Assembly: GCA_965222935.1 (NCBI GenBank)
Contig: CBDCVA010000001.1
Span: 434,001 to 498,000 of the forward strand
DNA: 64,000 nt
Direction: 5' to 3'
Source of the DNA: CBDCVA01 sp965222935 [NCBI: Candidatus Latescibacterota bacterium]
GTDB taxonomy: Bacteria > Latescibacterota > CBDCVA01
Shown: piece after piece, positions 58,716 to 64,000 of the stretch
Position numbering within the stretch: the first letter of the stretch is position 1
Layout of the letters: every line of letters begins with the position of its first letter
Notes under the pieces: generated by a model
Told to the model about the DNA's origin: nothing
The model's database searches: none
The model's input: the letters and a program-made list of their open reading frames with translations, nothing else
Translations under genes and position numbers: made by a program

Positions 58716-60317
58716 ATGTCAACAGATGCGGAGACGCGAGCCATTGCACTAGGCAGCTTGAAGCCCCGAGGGACGCGGCGCCTGGTTTATGTCAGCGATC
58801 CTTCCAACACCACGGGCCAACTGAGCGACCCGGCGCAACCCGAGGAGCTGCGACAGATTGTCCGCAATTACGCCAAGGAAGGCGGTATCGACACCGTCGT
58901 GCAGGAAGTGTTCGCCGAGGCCATGACCATGTTCTGGCGGACGGACAAGTGCCCGTACGATATCCGCCATCAGCACCAGCGGCTGGTTCCCATGATGGAT
59001 GATGGCTTGATGCCCGTCGAAATCTACATCGATGAATGCCACAAGCAGGGCATGGAGTGCCTAGCCGGTTTTCGGATGAACGATCGGCACGGTCACCACC
59101 CCCGGTTTTTCGAGAAGCTCTACGAAGAAAAGCCGGACTGGCTGCTGAGGGGTTACAAACCTACCTGGGGTGGAGCGCCCCCCGAAAGCCACGCGTATGG
59201 ATGTGCGCTGAACTACGCTGTGGAGGGCGTTCGCGATTGGCTCTTCTCCATCATGGAGGAAGTGGCGACCCGGTTCGATGTCGATGGCATCGAGTTCAAC
59301 TTCACGCGCTGGCTTGATTGCTTTCCCAGGGAAGAGGCTGCTGAGAACCACGGGCTGATGACCGGTTTCGTCCGACGGGTCCGCAGGATGCTGGATGAAA
59401 CGGGTGAGAAGCGCGAGAGGGCTCGGAAGCTTCTACTCGGCGTCCGGGTGCCCCAGCAGCTCGGTGGGTGCTCGGTGATGGGATTCGATATCCCCACGTG
59501 GATCGAGGAAGGCTTGATCGACTATGTGGCTCCGAGCGACCCCGGATTCACGGATTTCAACGAACGGTACGAAGACTTCGTCTCCCTGGCCCGAGCGCAT
59601 GAGTGCTATGTCTATCCCCAGCTACAACCGACCATAGGGGTTGAAGCGGGCATAGGAGGAAATGTGCATGGCCTGATGGATCCCGCACGATACCGGGCCG
59701 CCGTGCGCAACTTCTACGCCGCGGGTGCTGACGGTTTTTCAACCCAGAACTATTTCGTCCATCCAGGCGACGTGGGTAAGCGTCAGCATTGTTTCGGAGC
59801 GTTGAAGAGCCCACAGAGCATCGCCGCTTCCGGTGATCGACACTACGTGTTCCTCCCCCTTTGGGGCGATTGGAACGGGGGTCGCGGGATGGCCGAGCTC
59901 TATGAGAAAGAAGAGATCGTGCTGTCACGCGAAGAGATTGGCCAACGCCGCGAGTTCAGGTTCCGCGTATGCGAAGATTTTCCGGCGGAACCCATCCTGC
60001 CTCTGACGGATGAGAGCAGCGGATTGACTTTCACCGCGAAGTGGTTGTTGAGGAACGATGAGATAGCCGTGGACATCAACGGCGAGGCGATACCTTCCGA
60101 ACACATGAGATGGAAGTGGTTCAACGATGTACGGCCGCCTTCCCCCACCAGGCCGGGTCATCCATCGTGCACCATCGCGCTGTCGAGTCCCCCATTCATT
60201 TACGGGGACAATGTCCTCGGCGTGACGATCACCAAAGCCGCTGAGGGGGTTGAAGGGTACATCGATGACATCGTCGTTGAACGGGTGGAGTGCATGGTGC
60301 GCGCTCAGAACACGTAG
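58716..60317 (+). CDS. Glycoside-hydrolase-like TIM-barrel protein, first copy
   Basis: 533 aa, no signal peptide. A barrel with EGGIDTVVQEVFAEAMTMFW-like strands, CHKQGMECLAGFRMNDRHGH, RFDVDGIEFNFTRWLDCFPR (Asp/Glu at a beta-strand end) and GLIDYVAPSDPGFTDFNERY. Layout recalls the GHL10/DUF187-like hypothetical glycosyl hydrolases; a C-terminal beta domain follows from ~430 (LTFTAKWLLRNDEIAVDING). The catalytic pair is not certain. A close paralog lies at 62808, with an oligogalacturonate-lyase-like gene and a dehydrogenase between. Probably degrades a plant/algal oligosaccharide. Confidence 0.7.
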   Translation: MSTDAETRAIALGSLKPRGTRRLVYVSDPSNTTGQLSDPAQPEELRQIVRNYAKEGGIDTVVQEVFAEAMTMFWRTDKCPYDIRHQHQRLVPMMDDGLMPVEIYIDECHKQGMECLAGFRMNDRHGHHPRFFEKLYEEKPDWLLRGYKPTWGGAPPESHAYGCALNYAVEGVRDWLFSIMEEVATRFDVDGIEFNFTRWLDCFPREEAAENHGLMTGFVRRVRRMLDETGEKRERARKLLLGVRVPQQLGGCSVMGFDIPTWIEEGLIDYVAPSDPGFTDFNERYEDFVSLARAHECYVYPQLQPTIGVEAGIGGNVHGLMDPARYRAAVRNFYAAGADGFSTQNYFVHPGDVGKRQHCFGALKSPQSIAASGDRHYVFLPLWGDWNGGRGMAELYEKEEIVLSREEIGQRREFRFRVCEDFPAEPILPLTDESSGLTFTAKWLLRNDEIAVDINGEAIPSEHMRWKWFNDVRPPSPTRPGHPSCTIALSSPPFIYGDNVLGVTITKAAEGVEGYIDDIVVERVECMVRAQNT

Positions 60318-60378
60318 CGATGCCGACAGCGACGGCGTCAGCCATAGGAGATAGTTGGCCGAATCGGAGGGAAGAAAG

Positions 60379-61572
60379 ATGCTGAAGGACGAACTGGCAA
60401 ACGGGGTTGAAATCTATCAAGTCACCCAGGGGAACGCATTGGTGTCGAACCTCTACTGTGAACGTCCGTACAGTTCCCTTGACTCCAGGCGTTTCTTATA
60501 CGCGAGGCAGCGCGACGATGCCGGGTCGCACGGCCGGCAACACGGGGACCTGGGCCCCGCCGCTTATCGGAAGGCGCCTCAGGAACCGGGCCAAGATCGC
60601 CTTTGTCCGTGGGAGTACGTGCTGTGCGAATTCGGCACGTGGGAAGAGGAGGTCGTCGGAGCGGGATTTCTGCAGGTCAGCGTCAGCTACGGGGATGATT
60701 TCTACTTCCAGCGTCCGGAGGCGAAAGGTCAACTGGAGCTTGTCCGCCTGGATATGGCGACGGGTGTCCTGGAGCCGGTTTGGTCCTGCTCGTCCGACAC
60801 GGGCTACGTCGGGCATCCTACGGTATCCACGGACCGAAAGTGGCTGGCCTATCACTATGCCCTGTCCTATAGCCCGCAACGATTTGGCGTGGCGCTTGTG
60901 GATCTGCAAACGGGCGAGCGGAATGTCATCTATGAGCATCCGCATCTGTGCAACGCTCATCTTCAGTTTCATCCCACCGACAACCGCACGTTGCTGGTGC
61001 AGTTGAACCGGGGCTGTGAATACACGTCCGACGGCGAACGCCTCAAGTTGGTCGGAGATGAGGGCGCGACCCTCTTGCTCCTGGACGCCATCTCTGGAGA
61101 GGTGGAACCTCTGCTGATCGGCAAGCCGTATACGCCTCCGATTACCGGTCACGAAGCATGGCTGGGCACAAGCCGTGAGGTAGTCGCCACTGTCATAGCA
61201 GAGGGCGAGTATGTCGCGGCGCCCACGAAGGGATCGGTGGTTGTGATAGCCGAGGGGACCCCATGCCGCCAACTCGGGACGGGCATCGAATTAATCCACA
61301 TTGGATCGACGCCCGGCGGCCAGTACATCTATGGTGATTGCATCGCCGAGGACTACATTACCATTGTTTCACCTGTCACGGGCAAGACCGTCACGGTCCA
61401 CCGCGATCCGGAGCAGCCCGGGGACTCGCCGTACGACCAGCAAAGCCACCCCCACGCCTATCTGACGCCGGATTTCAACTGGATGGTGTTTAACTCCGAC
61501 TGCACAGGGCGGCCCCAGGTTTATGCGGCTCGAATTCCCTCGGAGCTCCTAGCGGAGGTGGATAACAGTTGA
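60379..61572 (+). CDS. Oligogalacturonate lyase-like (PL22) beta-propeller
   Basis: 397 aa, GGAGGG ahead of ATG at 60379. Propeller with YQVTQGNALVSNLYCERPYS near the start, GYVGHPTVSTDRKWLAYHYA, EHPHLCNAHLQFHPTDNRTL, PPITGHEAWLGTSREVVATV and QQSHPHAYLTPDFNWMVFNS; the repeated histidines (HPTVS, NAHLQFHP, GHEAW, HPHAYL) match the Mn/catalytic His layout of PL22 enzymes. These split oligogalacturonides to unsaturated monomers. No signal peptide, as expected for cytoplasmic PL22. It agrees with a pectin-type pathway in this island. Confidence 0.75.
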   Translation: MLKDELANGVEIYQVTQGNALVSNLYCERPYSSLDSRRFLYARQRDDAGSHGRQHGDLGPAAYRKAPQEPGQDRLCPWEYVLCEFGTWEEEVVGAGFLQVSVSYGDDFYFQRPEAKGQLELVRLDMATGVLEPVWSCSSDTGYVGHPTVSTDRKWLAYHYALSYSPQRFGVALVDLQTGERNVIYEHPHLCNAHLQFHPTDNRTLLVQLNRGCEYTSDGERLKLVGDEGATLLLLDAISGEVEPLLIGKPYTPPITGHEAWLGTSREVVATVIAEGEYVAAPTKGSVVVIAEGTPCRQLGTGIELIHIGSTPGGQYIYGDCIAEDYITIVSPVTGKTVTVHRDPEQPGDSPYDQQSHPHAYLTPDFNWMVFNSDCTGRPQVYAARIPSELLAEVDNS

Positions 61573-61637
61573 TACGGTTTTTTAGATCGGGTGTCGGACA
61601 GGCGTGACAACCCGGTTGACTCGAAGGGAATGAAGGG

Positions 61638-62699
61638 ATGGCCAACCAAGGCATCCGGACGATGCCCCAGAGGTCGCCGCTGATCGGATCCGATGATGAG
61701 CTGGACCGCGTCATGTCGACACCGTCCTCAGCAACGGTGAAGTTGATGCGCGAACTGGAAGGAGATTTGATCATCCTGGGCGTCGGCGGCAAGATGGGGC
61801 CCACATTGGCGCGGCTTGCGCGCCGAGCGATTGATGAGGCCCGCGTCAAGAAGCGCGTCATTGGAGTGTCGAGATTTTCGGATTCCGGCGTGCGCGAGCG
61901 TTTGGAAGAGCATGGCGTCCAAACTATCGCGTGCGATTTGTTGGACCCGGATGCGGTGTATGGTCTGCCCGATGCGCCGAATGTGATTTCCATGGCAGGA
62001 ATGAAATTCGGCTCGACGGGGAACATGCCCACGACTTGGGCGATCAACGCGTACCTGCCGTCCCTGGTGTGCCGTAAATTCTCACGTTCACGGATCGCGA
62101 TATTCTCCACGGGCAATGTGTATCCGTTCACGGCGGCAGATGAGGGGGGTGCCTCGGAGGACGCGCCGGTCAGCCCCGTCGGCGAATATGGCATGGCGTG
62201 CTTGGGGCGGGAACGGATCTATGAGTATTTCTGCCGGGAACATCACATCCCGATGGCGATCCTGCGCCTATGCTATGCGATTGATTTACGTTATGGCGTG
62301 CTGCTTGACCTTGCCCAGCGGGTGGAAGCAAGGCAGCCGATTGATCTGACGATGGGATATGTCAACATCATTTGGCAGGGGGACGCGAACGACTGGGCCT
62401 TGCGTTCTCTTGCTCATTGCGAATCTCCGCCGCTCATTTGGAATATGACGGGCAAGGAGGTGCTGAGTGTGCGCGGACTTGCGATGCGACTCGGCGAACG
62501 GCTAGGCATCACCCCGAGATTCAGGGGCAAAGAAGGGAGTACAGCGCTCCTGGGCGACGCGCGGAGAATGCACAACGCGCTGGGTTCGCCAGCCATTGAT
62601 GTTGAGCAGATGTTGAACTGGACCGCCCACTGGATGAAGATCGGCGGCGCCACGCTCGGTAAACCGACGCATTTTGAGTCCCGCGGCGGGCCATTCTAA
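61638..62699 (+). CDS. NAD-dependent epimerase/dehydratase-like protein with altered active site
   Basis: 353 aa. LEGDLIILGVGGKMGPTLAR is the NAD-binding loop of an extended SDR. The expected YxxxK is replaced by EYGMACLGRERIYEYFCREH: the Tyr is present but Lys is not four residues on. Other SDR features, IAIFSTGNVYPFTAADEGGA and PMAILRLCYAIDLRYGV, are in place. The SDR may be inactive or use a different base. The gene lies 65 nt after the PL22-like gene and before the second glycosidase-like copy. Confidence 0.72.
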   Translation: MANQGIRTMPQRSPLIGSDDELDRVMSTPSSATVKLMRELEGDLIILGVGGKMGPTLARLARRAIDEARVKKRVIGVSRFSDSGVRERLEEHGVQTIACDLLDPDAVYGLPDAPNVISMAGMKFGSTGNMPTTWAINAYLPSLVCRKFSRSRIAIFSTGNVYPFTAADEGGASEDAPVSPVGEYGMACLGRERIYEYFCREHHIPMAILRLCYAIDLRYGVLLDLAQRVEARQPIDLTMGYVNIIWQGDANDWALRSLAHCESPPLIWNMTGKEVLSVRGLAMRLGERLGITPRFRGKEGSTALLGDARRMHNALGSPAIDVEQMLNWTAHWMKIGGATLGKPTHFESRGGPF

Positions 62700-62807
62700 T
62701 CTTCCATTCTGAAGCCCCGAGATAGGTGGACTGAGCCGTTATCGCTCCGGGAATCAGGCCCTGTCTGCTACTGACACACCGGCACTCCCAGTCAAAAGGA
62801 GGCGTCA

Positions 62808-64000
62808 ATGCCCACGGATGCGGAGCCGCGCGCCCTTGCCTTAGGCAACTTGGAACCCCGAGGGACCCGCCGCTTGATTTACAACAGCGATCCTTCGAAC
62901 ACCACGGCTCATCTTAGCGACCCGGCGGCGCAACCCAAGGAGTTGCGGCAGATTGTTCGCAATTACGCCAAGGAGGGAGGCATCGACACCGTCGTGCAGG
63001 AAGTGTTCGCCGAGGCCATGACCATGTTCTGGCGGACGGATAAGTGCCCGTATGATATCCGCTACCAGCACCGGCGGATGATCCCCATGATGGACAACGG
63101 CCTGATGCCCGTTGAAGTCACCATCGATGAATGCCACAAACAGGGCATGGAATTCCTGGCCGGTTTTCGGATGAACGACCGGCACGGTCACCATCCACAG
63201 TTTTTCAAGAAGCTCTGCGAAGAGAAACCGGACTGGGTGCTGAGGGAGTACAAGCCCTCCTGGCGCGGAGCGCCCCCCGAGAGCCACACGTATGGATGCT
63301 CAGTCAACTACGCCGTAGAGGGCGTTCGTGATTGGCTCTTCTCCATCATGGAGGAAGTGGCAGCGCGGTTCGATGTCGATGGCATCGAATTCAACTTCAC
63401 GCGCTTGGCTGAATGCTTTCCCAAAGGCGAGGCCGCGAAGAGCCACGGGATGATGACCGGCTTCGTCCGCCGGGTGCGCAGGATGCTGGATGAGGCCAGT
63501 AAGAAGAGTGTTAGTGTCATGAGTCTTCACCATGATCGTGGGTATGAGCATCCGGTGGACAGAGATCGCAAGCTTCTTCTCGGTGTTCGGGTGCCCCAGC
63601 AACTCCAGGGGTGCCTCGTGATGGGACTCGATATCCCCACGTGGATCGAGGAAGGCCTGATCGACTATGTGGCTCCGAGCGACTTCGGATTCACCGATTT
63701 CAACGAGCGGTACGAAGACTTTACCTCGCTGGCCCGAGGGCACGATTGCTATGTCTACCCCCAAGTGCAGACCACAATAGGGATCGAAGCGGATATCGAG
63801 ATGGAGCCCGCCCGATACCGGGCCGCCGTGCGGAACTTCTACGCCGCGGGCGCTGACGGTTTTTCGGCACAGAACTTCTTCTTCCACTGGGAACCAAGGT
63901 TTGCGGTTCCAGGAAACGACGGACCGAAGGTTCCGGAGATGTATCCGGCGGCCTTGAATTATTTCAAGGAGTTGAAGAGTCCCGAGAGCATCGCCGCCTC
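62808..64000 (+). CDS. Glycoside-hydrolase-like TIM-barrel protein, second copy (partial)
   Basis: Open from ATG at 62808 (AAAGGAGG upstream) to the window end, 397 codons, 3' end missing. It aligns end to end with the 58716 protein: MPTDAEPRALALGNLEPRGT, EGGIDTVVQEVFAEAMTMFW, AGFRMNDRHGHHPQFFKKLC, RFDVDGIEFNFTR, LIDYVAPSDFGFTDFNERYE. Differences include a ~15-residue insertion (SVSVMSLHHDRGYEHPVDRD) where the first copy has GEKRERA, and a loop change near MEPARYRAAV. The insertion suggests a different substrate loop. The operon continues past the window. Confidence 0.72.
   Translation, partial: MPTDAEPRALALGNLEPRGTRRLIYNSDPSNTTAHLSDPAAQPKELRQIVRNYAKEGGIDTVVQEVFAEAMTMFWRTDKCPYDIRYQHRRMIPMMDNGLMPVEVTIDECHKQGMEFLAGFRMNDRHGHHPQFFKKLCEEKPDWVLREYKPSWRGAPPESHTYGCSVNYAVEGVRDWLFSIMEEVAARFDVDGIEFNFTRLAECFPKGEAAKSHGMMTGFVRRVRRMLDEASKKSVSVMSLHHDRGYEHPVDRDRKLLLGVRVPQQLQGCLVMGLDIPTWIEEGLIDYVAPSDFGFTDFNERYEDFTSLARGHDCYVYPQVQTTIGIEADIEMEPARYRAAVRNFYAAGADGFSAQNFFFHWEPRFAVPGNDGPKVPEMYPAALNYFKELKSPESIAA

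Overview
The window is about 64 kb of high-GC bacterial chromosome carrying two lower-GC insertions. Gene content suggests an uncultivated FCB-type heterotroph of the Latescibacterota/Poribacteria kind. The pointers are a secreted VIT/VWA protein with a FlgD-like C-terminal sorting domain, several lipoproteins, a dockerin-like repeat, a UVR-domain protein next to moaDE, many Gfo/Idh-type oxidoreductases, oligogalacturonate-lyase-like propellers and sugar isomerases. This assignment is inference; no rRNA is present.

Layout. 1-13.3 kb is core chromosome: the clpB 3' end; a minus-strand DUF502-moaD-moaE-UVR cluster; a membrane glycosyltransferase-like protein; the conserved ffh-rpsP-rimM-trmD-rplS translation/secretion operon; larB and larC (nickel-pincer cofactor); a secreted repeat protein; tatC; and thrB. 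13,686-19,461 is a 5.8-kb IS1595-family transposon (Tn-A). 19.5-26.7 kb is metabolic: RraA-like aldolase, class III aminotransferase, G1P-dehydrogenase-like protein, arfB, a heptose-kinase operon and a D-threonine-aldolase-like protein. 26,779-31,383 is a second, 4.6-kb IS1595-family transposon (Tn-B). 31.5-50 kb holds the VIT/VWA protein, two tandem 3-hydroxyacyl-CoA dehydrogenases, pheA, a GT9 glycosyltransferase, a DinG/exonuclease fusion, threonine aldolase, a DUF3179 gene with an in-frame TGA, a TPR lipoprotein, tRNA-Ala(GGC), ligA and the nfeD-floA operon. 50.3-64 kb is a plus-strand sugar-acid/rhamnose/pectin-type catabolic island that runs off the end.

Two results stand out. First, both transposons are complete: matching terminal inverted repeats starting GGGAATTAT, perfect 8-bp target duplications (TTTCTTTT and CAAAAAAG), and a transposase promoter whose -35 box lies inside the inverted repeat. 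Both carry non-transposition cargo with a shared core: a 60-aa plus-strand gene overlapping, tail to tail, a minus-strand coiled-coil gene, followed by one or two lipoprotein genes, then a long non-coding stretch with conserved blocks and hairpins, then small plus-strand genes. The transposase sits at opposite ends of this conserved core in the two elements, so the core looks like a separable cargo module. I know of no described system that matches it.

Second, the DUF3179 gene at 42,357-43,403 is interrupted only by a TGA at codon 100. That codon sits exactly where the first cysteine of the family's CPLC motif should be (TW-TGA-PLC), and a 7-bp hairpin with a GU-containing loop begins 13 nt downstream. 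This is a candidate UxxC selenoprotein.

Other oddities: an in-frame amber codon followed by a protein-like tail in rpsP; a MoaD ending GG-RDG; truncated gene remnants beside the insertions; and a duplicated glycosidase-like gene at the right edge.
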